A stretch of DNA of 64,000 nucleotides from Platycnemis pennipes (lineage: Eukaryota > Arthropoda > Insecta > Odonata > Platycnemididae): positions 137,782,615 to 137,846,614 of the forward strand of contig OW121848.1 of NCBI GenBank assembly GCA_933228895.1, written 5' to 3'. The notes under the pieces are model-generated. The model worked only from the letters and a program-made list of their open reading frames with translations. It made no database searches and was not told the origin of the DNA. Position 1 is the stretch's first letter. Each line of letters opens with the position of its first letter. Positions 1 to 13,400 of the stretch are shown here, in pieces. A program made the translations under genes and the position numbers.

Positions 1-1118
1 TCTTTACGTCTTATGTCTTTTCAAAATCGTAAGCGGAGGTTGTTTCAGTATCACGTATCTGTAGCAACATTTTTGTGCAATAGATAGCTCCTTTTGCATA
101 CACATTAAAGCTACATTGCAAAGACATGACAAAGAATTTGTTACACAGTGGCAAGAGTCGTATGCTCAGAGATCATAGGTCTTCTCACTATCCGTGCTAT
201 CCGCTCCGTGCGTGAGAGTAGTAAAAGAGTTAGAATAGATCATTTAGCATTTTAAAATAACTTGTAATTATCACCCTAAAAATGAATTATTATGTGAAAT
301 TGCCATTGTTTCCTCGAGCAGCAGGAAGTAAATACGGTGTATCAAGCAGTGACGAAAACTGAAAATGAGAACTAATATGATATGAATATTCATCAGTGAT
401 TTATGATTCTATTTCCAAGAATGTGTTTTTCCTTTGTTTTATAACAATTATAATTGCTATTACATTGAGCTTAGTTTTTTCCGTGTGTTCCCAAGACTTT
501 CCGGTGTTGTTAAATCATCCCAGTCCACAGCTACTGCACAGAGAGCAGACGAGACCACCGCTATCAGGTACGGATGGCATTCTGCTTTCATTTGTAGATA
601 TGCCAACAGATTTTCGTAATAATAATCACAGGTTGAAATTGTGTATATTTCTGCAATTATTTCAGTTGGATGTTATTTTGAACATATGCCATTTTTATAG
701 CTGGATGATGTGATCATATGTAACTGTGATTACCGTGAGATGCTAAGAGAGAAAAATGCACAGTAAAAGAGGCCATGCTAGGATTCACGACTAGATGACA
801 ATCGTACGATATTAACACATAATTTAATCAACTAATGAGAAAGACAACTCATAATTTAGGCACAGTATTTCTATCAAAGAGCGTGCACTCACATTATGAC
901 AAAATGATGCAGACTCAAGGGCAAAAAAAATAATTTTTTTCCTCATGAGCCTGCCCGAAAATAGGGGTGCACGGGATACACAAGGGTACGGCTTACACGA
1001 GTAAATATGGTGTTACAATTTTGATTTTTCAGTGTTTAAATGGCATTTAATTGAGACCTGTGCGGAAAATGAAATGTGCAGCGAAAGGGTAAATATTCTA
1101 GTTTTAAGATGAAATCAC
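1..1118. other. crumbs intron, no further exon recognised
   Basis: AT-rich sequence. I looked on the minus strand for the next LamG 3 segment and found none with a suitable acceptor and frame. The open frames around 396-713 are on the plus strand with no family resemblance. Confidence 0.6.
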
Positions 1119-1403
1119 CTGAATGAGATGATTGTTTCCATCATCAAGCCTCACGCCTCCAACAGTGTATGCCTCTGGTGTTGAATTGAGCTTGATTTTA
1201 ACAAGTAATTCACCACCCTCGAGCTGAGCTGATATCAAGCTCTCATCTGGAGGCCCAATGATGGATGGTGACACTAAGGGAAGGGGAAGGAGTGGGGGTT
1301 GACCAACTCCCCTGCTGCCAGTATTGCCAGTAACAGAAGATCCAGGCACACCTTGTAGAGCAGATGCTGTTGGGATACCTCCAAGGGCAGGTGTACCCAG
1401 CTG
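1119..1403 (-). CDS. crb: crumbs exon 26: LamG 3, middle (last exon in window)
   Basis: The acceptor is TTCCTCAG|CAG|CTG, a tandem NAGNAG site, so the exon starts at 1403 or 1400. The donor is ATTCAG|GTGATT; phase 0-0, 95 codons. The first ~57 residues are a Gly/Ser/Pro/Leu-rich insertion, followed by [20 protein letters not shown] and [18 protein letters not shown], the strongest Crumbs-like match. The expected next exon is not found in 1-1118. Confidence 0.93.
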
Positions 1404-4400
1404 CTGAGGAATAATCATAAAGTCATTCAAATACATCATCATATGAAATACATATGAGCCTCTTACTAAAAAAAACACAAGCACATATTCACACTATACA
1501 ATAAGCTACTTATTTAAAATTATGTTGCCTGAATTGGTCTGAAAAATTACATACTTCAAGAGAAGGCATAATGCAGTTCATGCACTGAAAATAAAGCTGT
1601 TACTCAATGAGGTTGCTGGAATATACACAACATCACTGTTATCTTTAAATAAAAACTACAACATAACAATTAAAAACCAAGGTCTACCAAGAGGAAGATT
1701 TATAAAGGGAGATTTAGACTATTGGAATTTTAGATAAATTTAGGAAATCTCCTCAACCTAGCCACTACCTCTCCAGGCTTACATTTAGCGCTGGTTTGAT
1801 GAATAGGTTTGGGTTAAGGCCTTCCTATCATACAACTTCTTGTGTATTAACATAGCATAAAATCTTACCAATTCAAAGTTTAACGGCCAAAAAAGGATAA
1901 AACAGGTTGATTAAGATGCAGCCTATGAAACTATTTGGTGCCATAATGATCTTCTTTTAGCACATTAAACATATTTTGAAACCTTATCCCAAGAAATCAT
2001 ACATAATTAAATTTTAAATGGTATGCATAGAAGACATCTCAGCTTCCTTCTCAATAATTTTAAATATTATTCTCCTCTCCTCTTAATTCCAACTGGTATT
2101 TTCAGCTAGTATGTACACAAAATTCTGTAACTTAGGCTTATAACAGCTCAGAGTTTTGACTTACACCACATTAAGAAGAGATAAATGACGATGATTAACT
2201 GTAAACATTAAGTCTAATTACCTGGGTGATTGCCTGAGAAGGTGGTGGAGGTAAATATGAGCCAAGGTGGAATATACAGCAGCCAGAAGTACTCTGCCGG
2301 GTGCGTATAAACATTGATATATTCACAGTACTGCGTACTGCTCGTCTTGCATCATCGCCAACCAAAACAGCCACAAGACTGGGTCCAGTGCTTTCATGGC
2401 CAAATGTTGCTGCTGTCATATCTGCCGATGAAAATGTTAGAAATGCACAAATAAACCACAGTTTGATAATATGTAATTCAACAGAAAAATTATTCTTTGG
2501 GTATATTTTACAGGAAGTGCTCAACAGAGGATAAACACATTGGAGGTATAATGAAGACTTTAGCTAATTCAAGGATTTTGAACTAGCTGCAAAAACACTT
2601 AATAGAGTTACCCACTGATATACACAATAGCAGAATTGCTGCAGAGAAAAAAATCATTTGCTATCACTGGGACCCAAACCCAGATTACTCTCAACTTCAT
2701 CAATTTTTCTTTTACCAATAAGACCATCAATTTTGCACCTGTATGAAGGCATGCAATAAATATGTTTTCAGTTCACAGAAACTTCATCAAAAGTAAATGG
2801 AAAAAAGAAAGCCATAAAAAGTATTCCAAGGATTAAAAATCATACTAAAACTAGTCCAGCATGCAACAGCCACGTTCCAAAACTAAACTTACTGTATTGG
2901 CATGTATGACCAAGATAGGGTCTCTTGCAGTTGCATCGGAAATCCCGCCATAAATCTCTACAGTGGCCTCCACTGTGGCATGGGTTTGGATCACACTGTG
3001 GCTCCCTCGGGCAACCTATCTCAACCATCTCCAGTTTTACAGTTGGTTCAGTTCCATTTTGACCAGTAGTTTCAGCCACATCTTCTCCATCCTAAAGTAA
3101 ATAAAAAATGCAATTAATGGCAGTGCAATGGAGAACTTTATCTACTCTCTATAGTACGATAATATAATACCAAAACCATTACATTTATGAGCAACATTTT
3201 GCAGGCAATGTTTTCATGCAAAATTTTTAAGCAATTCTTCATTTTTAAAATAACCAGAAGTTGTACAGATATGGAACTCTGTGAATCATTAATTGTTGAA
3301 ACCCACAGACTACGGGATACTTTTTCTTCAACTGATAGTGCAGGGTTTGTTTAGTGGAGTTTTACATTTTCCCTTAAGAAAACATTGAAAAGAAGAGCTA
3401 TAGCCCCCCTAGTTGTATGATAAAGTCTCTGGTGTGTTGTGTGAACGTTACTTACTTCCTTCTATTCTTTATGAATAGAAAATACTGGTGTTACTTGGAT
3501 GTAGTCTTGGCAGGCTTTGCCCTGGGTTAGGCCAAGGAAAGCTAAACATTAGAAAACTTGGAAAAGCTTCACTAAAACCTCAGAAGATTGATTTCCACAC
3601 GTACTTTGAATATGTAGCTCATCATTAAATTTTCCTAACACATATAAACTTTGAACATGGGATTCATGCAGCATAAACAAAAATATGATACAATAATGCT
3701 TAATCATTGAAAAACAACTAGGATTTTTCATGAAAAAATATTCACTCAACAATTCATATTATAATTTGCTGAAGATTATTTTAGTCTGTGTTTGTCCTTT
3801 AAAACTGAACAATGTGGCCTTCATTGAGAGAATAATACAGATTTCACAGTTTCTAGCTCACAGATGCGAGATGAGCTAACCTCTCATTTGCGTTGAATAA
3901 ATTAGAATGAATGATAATAATAATAATAATATATTTATTGGTTCCCAAAAGACATGTCTTATCCATGTATGGAACAGGTCACAAAAATCAATTCAAAGAA
4001 TCGAAAATAAATAAACAATCAAATCACCATACAAATACCAACATCATATTATCAGAATAAAATAAAAAGAAGGTAATAGTTTACAAAAATAAGTGATGAA
4101 TCCACTGAACCAGACATTAAGTCATTAGCAGCCTTCCATGAGTTGGATATGAACAACTAACAATAAAAAGTGGTAGAATTGTGATGTTATCTCCAAAGCG
4201 TGCTAAGTTACACATCCATATCCAAGCCGACAGAAAGTCTGCAGTCAAAGTATGTTGATCCTAGTTTCATTAAACAGACTACAACACATTAACTGAAATC
4301 AAAAAATGGTTCCCAGTGAATTGTTTCTTTATGAGAATGATGACTAAAATCAGTCCGTAGTGCTGCTGGCATTATGCATATGGTGACCTTCATAACTGAG

Positions 4401-7400
4401 GTGTATTATATGATGATAATGAGAGAGTTCTATTGAATATTGAATACATGGCTTCAACAGGATTCAACATAATAGTTTTTTTACTCAGGGCCATCATCAA
4501 CCAATTTAAAGAGGTTGAAATGTATTTGAACAATGTTATTCATTCATTAAATAACACAGCTATGGTGGACCCAAGTACAGTAGAAGCCCGGTATAGTGAG
4601 TATGGCTTACTGCGAGAATCGCGTTATAGCAAGTGATTGTCTTTGTACCACCAAAAGGCCTATGTTTTACATGTAAAATAAAGCGGATATAGCGAGGCCA
4701 AAAAGTTCCTTCTACGGTATGCGCTCGGTATTACGACAAATATCTCTCAAGGGCGATGCACCGCCTAGCAAAAATAAACTATTGTGTTTTGTATTATCTG
4801 CTAATTAAACTAAAAATACAAGACGTGTGCCATATCTTTAACACCTAAAGCCAGTTATGTCCAAACATTAGCGATTTACGGCCTTCAGTACGCTCTGCGC
4901 GCTCCCATTTTACATTCTTCTTTTGTTAGGCCCAGTTATCAGTGGGAGGGGAGTGGGCGGACAACGAGCAAGATGAGAGTAGGTAAGGGAGTTAGGTCTA
5001 GGCATGGGCGATATCGTAAGGTGGCGATAACGATAACTCATATGGTGACGATAAATATCGTCTTATCGTGCCCTGCTATTTTATCAGGGTACGATAAATA
5101 TCACGAGAAACATCACGATAAATATCGTTATAAATGTCATGATATCGCGACCCGATAAAAGTTCGTGATATTGCGCTCGTTCAAATGTAGCATAATCGCG
5201 CCCAATGAATTACCGTGATATTGCGCCGGTTAATCGTGTCGGAAAAAGACAGCCGTTGAGTTGGCCTTCGCTTAAGCTGGAGCAAGTACGCTTGAAAACT
5301 TACTATTCTGCTATCTGCTAATTCAAATTCTCAGCAGTTCTCTCACACTCTCTCTTTCAATTTCAGTGGTCTGATAGTTGACGTACTTGCGTGGACAGAT
5401 AGGGGACGTACTTGCTCCAGCTTAAGCGAAGGCCAACCCAACGGCTGTCTCTTTCCAACACAATTAACCGGCGCAAAATCACGATAATTCATCGGGCGAG
5501 ATTACGCGATATTTGAACGAGCACAATATCACGTTCTTTTATCGTGATATTTTATCGGGACGCGAGATCATGGTATTTTATCGCGATATTTATCGCGTAT
5601 ACCTTCATGAAATATGTTGATATTCCACCAGATTATGCCTGAAGTGACTTTTTTGCTGTTTACCTTCATCAAATACCACGGAAACAAAAGAAAAACTGTA
5701 AATACAAACGACTATGAGAATTAGGTGGGTTTTTTCAACACCTTTGGATATAACGAGCGCTCGATTTAGCAAGTGATTTCCGAGGGATTATGAGCACTCG
5801 TTATACCGGCATTACACTGTATCCAGAACTCTAAATATGTAACTAAGAGGAGGAAGCAAGAAAAATAATACTCCACTCACCCTGTGCAAGGTAGGTCCAT
5901 AAGTCACTACACCTCTGCCAGAACCAGATTCTTGGCTTTCACTTTCACTACCAGCTGTGGTATACCCATCAGTCACAGCACTTCTATCCGTTGAACTCTC
6001 ATTGGGATCAACTTTGAAATTAGTATCACCTCCTCCCTCAGCCTCCTCTTCCACTTTGGTAGTTCCAGGCAAAACCCATGCCCCATTGACTGCAATGTCC
6101 TGAATGCAGCCAGTGAAAGAGGGGGGCCCGTGAGCCAGTCGGCGCAGGGTGGAAACAGCTCCTCCGATATAAGTGATTGGGAAGGAGGTAAACTGATTGG
6201 AGGATCCCTCAACCAGGGTAATTGGGTAGATGGTCTGTTCCTCATTGGCAGCCAGAACCAAGTGAGAAGCATTGACAGCTACAAAAACCTTTTGCCAATT
6301 TCCATCATCCAGTCTCGATCCAATCACCACACCTTCCCACTGAAAAGAATTGATTATAGTATAGTAATTTACAATAACACCCAGATGACAAAAAATCCAA
6401 TCACAAATTTTACAGAAGTACATGTTGTGAGATGATGGAAACATTTGCTGCTGGCTAAGGAAGAATTAATACTGGGAAAGCATTTTGAACTTTCAATGCT
6501 ACATCTAAAGAACTGTCAGATGTTATGAGTAGTCCCAGAATATTTTTAATTTCAGGGTGGTTTTTTCTATGATTAAAACGTACATAGCGTTCAATTCTGT
6601 CAATAAAGGGTAGAATGAATTAAAAACCTTCTTTCTAAGACTGGAACTTCAACAAATATGTACCATATTTTTTGATCATAGAATTTTACTACCCATGCAT
6701 CTAATGTTTTGCCACATAATCAAGAATCATAAACATTTTTCTAATGCCTATCTCACGAAAATCATCAATTCTACAGTCTATTCCCTCAATGAAAAATCTT
6801 GCTAACTACTACAGACCACCTACTTTTTAAATAAACAACCAATAATGAGCATTTTGAGCACATATCTCCATGCCATTTGGGCATAGTCTAACATTTTTTA
6901 CCCACCGGCTGTCACAATCTTTCTAGAGAGGAGTTATTAAGTTGATCTTATCTTGCCTAGAAATATTTTAGTCTTTAAACAGAATTCACCATGGAAGCAT
7001 TAGAGTGACTTATGATAAGGCGGAAATGAACTTTCAACTGTCAAGGTTAATGATGAAGACAAATTCATGAATAATAAAAAAAACAAACAATCCACAATTC
7101 CACTTAGTTTTTAATAGTTTTTGTGGTCAGCAGACAAGGTTTAAAAGTGATTTCATAATATCTTTCCTGGTAAATTTCAATATGCCAAGGGAAAGTGTTT
7201 CAGTTCAGGCTTCACATTGTGAAGGAGAGGCATTAGTCAAATAAAAAGAATTGCACTTTTCCTCTAAAAATATATCATGATTTTATGACCTTAGGCTTAC
7301 ATAGCCATCATCAGGTACACCTCATCAAAATAATTCTTGTAATTTGGGGTACCCCCTCATTTACCAAACTAAACTATTCAATAATATCTTACCTTGTTCA

Positions 7401-10400
7401 AAAGGCTTGAATGAAGATTCAGACGTCCTCCTGATAATTCCAAAATGTAGTAGGTAAGGCCACGACCAATTGCTAAGAGTCCAGATTGCAAGGTAGTTCG
7501 GAATCTTAACTGGACATCATAGCTAAAGTAACAAATAATAAAAAAACTGTGGTAACTTCAACAAATTAATGTATCTGGTATATAAAACACTTCTGTGACT
7601 TTCCTCATTCAAAATGCAAAATTTTTATGATATCCCACATTTGTAAAAATTATGCTACATATTCTACTATGTATATAGGTACTGATTTCTGATTTAGGGG
7701 AACTTTTACTTTGACAATAAACTTATATTTGGTTTCCCAAGTAGCATAAATATCATTGACTTTCACTGCATGTAAGTGATCCAGGACTGAGAGAAGAGGA
7801 ATATACAATATGGAGTAACAATGTATCTATTACCTTCTCCCCCAATCTACATATGAACACAATCTTACTTAACTCTTGATAGGAGTGTAGAAAGCTTATA
7901 CAGTTTTCCATAAATAATTTGTCTATTAATATTTTAAGATTATTTTGAATAAATTAAATTTTGCCATATTTACCCCTCTTCGCGCCCTCCAGCACTATTT
8001 ACAAGGACATAAGATGATCCAGTGAGTGACATGGTTGTAGGCCTTTCACACATTTTCCCCCGGAAACCTTGAGGACATGTGCAATTGAAACGGTGATGAA
8101 CTTCTCCTTCAAGATATGGGGTACATGAACCATTATTTTTGCATGGCTGCCCGCGGCAGCCAATCAACTCCTTTGAACAGTTGCGACCACCATAACCAGG
8201 AGAGCATTCACACAGGTAATCAGCTCGAAGGTCCACACAGTTCCCATGGACACAGGGATTGTAGCGTAGACATTCATCAATCTAATAGGGATATAAAAAA
8301 TCACAATAGTTTCATCATGGAGAGGGAAATAATAATTCCCATGATAGGAGTTGTGGGAATTATGCAATCACTGAAATCACTAGCAACAAAATGATGATAG
8401 GTAATTTTTTTAAATTATCGGTGCTCAAGGTATTCATGTTAACTACTGATAATCACAGATACTCATAGAAATGTCAACTTAAGGAAATAAACTGAATTTG
8501 GAAATAACTACGCAGAAAGGGATCGATACATCAATCATGCATATGTTTTCATAATTTAGATTACTGTGTGACAAAATTATTCATTTATGTCCCCTATTTT
8601 TACTACCACTATATAAAAACGATCAAAATATAAAGCATAGAATCACTGAATATTAATCAATCTTTAGTTATGTGACTACAATTAAATGAAGTCTCTTTTT
8701 TTATACTCTTTTTATACAACTGACTCTTTTTATATACCAAAATGAAATACTTCCCAATGAACCACAGTCATTATATTCCACTCTCATAAAAATAACAAAG
8801 CTATCTGACATAATGCCTCATAAAACCATTTTTATGCTGGAATTATATGTCCATGCAAACATGAAACCATAGAGTGTGTAGGAAACAAAAGTTAGAAAAT
8901 TATCAAAACTGTACGAATGGCTATACATACTCTTAAAATATTACAAAAGGCATCCAGATTAACATTAAATAAAAAAAACAACACATTTTGCAAACCTCAT
9001 GGCTATACATACTCTGAAAATATTATAAAAGGCATCCAGATTAACATTAAATAAATACAACACATTTTACAAACCTCAATCTCACAGCGCTCTCCTTCAA
9101 AACCTGGCTCACATTCGCAGGTAAATCCATCGACTCGATCCACACATGCGCCGTTGGCACAAGGTGATGATGCACACTCATTTACATTCTCCTCACAGTC
9201 ACGTCCCACAAGTCCCCTGGGACAAATACACTCATATCCTGCAGCAGTAGCTGGTGAGAATTCCTTGTTGAAGATTGTAGGGAGACTGAATGGCAGATTT
9301 ATTCTTGCTGTTTGGGGTGACCCATAAGAGACTGCACTCGTCATTGCCAGAATAGAGTAACCACCACTGGATGCATAAAGGGAGACGTTGGAGCGCTGGA
9401 GACAAGTACCACCATATTGGCAAGGTGAAGGCTCACATTCATTGATGTCGATTTCACAATTTTTGCCTGTAAATAAATATGCCACAAAAATATTAAGAAG
9501 TTTTTTTTGGCTTCTACGTGTTGATGATCCAAATAATCAAAACCCCTTATATCTAGTGGGAAACAAAATTTCTACATTTTGCATTAATATTCATTCACAT
9601 AAAATACTGAGAAGCAGTGATTTGGATTAATTAGGTGGGTAACTAATATCATCAAACTACAGGTTATGATAGCTTTCTGAAATAAAACCCATTATTCTGT
9701 TTCAAGGAGGCAAATTTTTACTATGATAACCTCCCACACCACAAAAAATCTGACATTTAATTTCACCATATTTCATAACACTGTAACCTATTTCAAGGGT
9801 AGAGACATTTTCTACTGATCAAAAGTCAAATGAATAAGAATTTTCATGCATGTGTATTCAAGATTGATTTCCACCAAGTCTTTGAACACCACTTAGTAAT
9901 TTAAAGATATGCTAATTACATTTTCTTATTTTGGGATTAACAGCAAAAATTTTGATGATGTGTTTAAATATTTATAATTAGATAATATTTTTTTAAAACT
10001 CTTTCTTAGCTATAAAAATTATGATGGAATAAATTATGTTTTTCCTAAAAAAGGTCATAAAAATGTAGGCAATCTTTCACTCTGACATAAGCAAAAACAG
10101 TCCATCAAAATAGAAGGTGACATAACTAAAACAAACAGGCTGTATTATTTTTCCAGGGAAAATTTCCCATCCTTCCCCCAAGAATCTTACTTACCAGTGT
10201 ATCCAGGAAAACATGTGCATGAGTAATCATTGATATCATCCACACATGGTGCGCCATTGAGACATGGTGAAGTTGGTGCACAATCATCAACATTGTTTTC
10301 ACAATGCTCCCCTTCAAAACCAGTTCCCGTGCAGTTACAAGTATACTGGTTCATGCCATCAACACAAATCCCATTGTTGAGACAAGGACTGGACTAAAAT

Positions 10401-13400
10401 GCAATTAAATGGCAATTAAATGGTTGAAGCGCAATATGGTTATCAAAAAAATACTATTGAAACTATACCTTGCTACTTGCCATTACCCCATTTGAAAAAG
10501 AGCAATTACGTTTTCAGTACCTAGGTATTTACTTTCAAATGAGGGTTAATTGGAGTTGGATCATAGATAACAAGGGAACAAATATTGCTCTTAAATCCCA
10601 CACCCGGATTTCCCTATCCTTTCAAGCGCATGGCATTCCAAACATTAAAACGAGTTATCCTAGGATTAGGACCACCCTTAGGGCTCACAGATCCATAAAA
10701 ATGTAATGATTAGAGCCCTGAATTATTGAATTAATTCTTAATATAATTTATTATTATTTTATAATGTTACTTTTAACTTTACTTTTCTTTTAAATTAAAA
10801 CTGATTATTCCTGTGGCCACCATGTTCCTCCAAAATGTGGGGTGCCTGAAGGGCTGGGGCCTGGGGCATGAGCCTTGTTCGCCCTGCACAAAGGGTTCTA
10901 TTGCCTACATCTACACGATACCCTGCAAGCCAATGCGAGGGAGTGTGGCGGGGGAAGGGGCAGCGAGTGCCTAGGATTTTCACAGTGGGCCATATTCAGA
11001 ATATCAACTACAGTTTCAACTACAATACTATGAGATGAATTGGTGCACATTGTTCTGCCAGAAAGGGTGGTATTACTTCTCAGAGTCACGCTGAGAAGTA
11101 CCTATCTGTATACCGCTTTGATCCATATTGAGGTGAATCTTTAAATCATTTTGAACTCATACTACAGATTTTAAGAAGCCCCCAGTAAAAATATAAATTG
11201 GAGGGGTGGGCGGGGAACTTTTGGAGCCCCCCTGGCACTTAGACCTCTTTAGATCCATTGTGCCGACCCACATTTATGGTGCCCGTCACTTACAGACAGG
11301 GGAGAAGAGCACCACGGTAAAGGTATGGAGGAGGGTCATCCATTCAAACTCTGTCCCAGCCCAATGTTGTTTAACTTCAGTTATCTGATGGAAATCAGTG
11401 ATTCAACATGGCAAGGCCCTTGCCCATGTACACAGTAAAATTGAGACTGCAGCTGAGATTCTAAATGTAGCCGAGCATGTAATCCATTATATTTACAATG
11501 CAGTTACTATGCGCAACATCAATGTAGATATAAGATCAACATTAGATTTTTTGGCAGGAAAATTATCTGTATAGTGTTGGTGAGAGCAAAAACTTAAATG
11601 GCGAGTATATAATAATATCTATCACTGACCTCACAATCATCAATGTTAGTTTCACAGAGTGATCCAGTCAGTCCTACTGGGCAAACACAGGTGTAAGATG
11701 CAACTTCATCAATACAAGTTGATCCATATTGGCAGGGATTTGACTCGCATTCATTAATGTTGGTACCACAGTCCTTGCCTGTCAGCCGAATACATGGCAA
11801 AAAGAAAAGCAACAATATTAGCAATGCCATATTTTTCTGACCTTGACATTTTATTCACAATTATAATGTATTTAAAAATAAAAACAATTTTATATCATGT
11901 ATAAATGATATAAAATGATATGTACATGCTTACTATTTACACTAAATTGCAAATTTGCACTGAAAAGGGTTACATGGAAGAAGGGACTATTGAGTCTCAA
12001 TTTCAACCAGGATAAATTGTTTATTATTTTTATTAAGTTCTCTACTGTTCAGATCCCACTAAGCCCTACACGGTGGGTTTGTCAGCATGTGCCAGTGTTT
12101 TCAATACCATAATACAATAGTCAAGCATGTATTGCCTCTTAAAAACATACATTTTTTAAAGCAAGGTCCCACTAAGGCAAGAGACTTGTCAGTAGGTGGC
12201 ATCAGTTATTGCGGAAACTGACAATAATACAATTATAGAAGAAATTAGCCAAATAAATTCACATGTAGTGGAAAAATATGATAATAATTATCAACATGGT
12301 GAATCATTCAAAACTTTGGAGATGATGATATTGATACTTAATTCCTTCTTCTCCAATATTCTCCATTACCGTAAGTCATACATAAAAAGCAGCTTATCAT
12401 TAATCTTACTGGAGTAGACTAGATCCTCCATTCTTGCTCATCCATTCAATGAACTTGAGTAACCAGGCAAGTTTTAAAAATATGTGAGTAAAGAGAAAAA
12501 TATAGAAAGTACAGAGAAAAATATAACATCAGCCTGAAATGTGATAAACTAACCTGTATAGCCTGGTGTACAAATACAGTTGTATCCATTGATCTTATTC
12601 TCACACGTAGCACCATTGCGGCATGGCCTTGACAAGCACTCATCGAAGTCCAAATCACAGTGATCTCCAGAAAAACCCGGACGGCAGAAGCACTGGTAAC
12701 TACCTAAAATTGGGTCAAACAACTGCCTTTACTTTCTGGAAAAACAGTCTTTGCCTTTAATCTACTCTTATAGCATCAAAATAAATATCAGAAAATCTTG
12801 AGAAATAAAGAATGCTATTACTTAACAAGTAAGAAAATTAAAAAAAGATTTACTTGGAAGGAGAAAATATGTTTAATGTTTTCACACACAGTGCACAACA
12901 GAGACTGATGAATAAGAATCTGATTCAATTCAATAGTTCAATAACTAGAGGTCAGTGAAAGTGGTTTTATTTTTTGCTAAAATTCGTTTTAAAACTATGA
13001 TTTCGGTGTTATAGAAAATCTTGGCGGTGTTATTATAATATTACAATTTTTGCGCATTTCTAGGCGTTTTATTTATTTTTGGTACACATTTTGTGAATGC
13101 TTATACTTTTATTAAGCATTTTACATAACAAGAAAGGCAGTAAAAGAAGCACGCATAACTAAACACAATCGGAAACAAAGAAACTTGAACTGGGGGTGTG
13201 TCAAAATGATTTTTTTTTTACATTGAAGCTCAGTAGAGCACCGAATATCCGACGATGAAACGCTAATAAGTAGCACCCCCTCTCCTCCTATCTTTTCTGT
13301 CACTTCCCCCCTTGCCTCAACTGCTAGCGCTCCCATTCCTGGCCAGTGGTCGTGTTTAAGTCTACAAAATTGTTACATTAGGCCCACACTAAAGGTTTTC

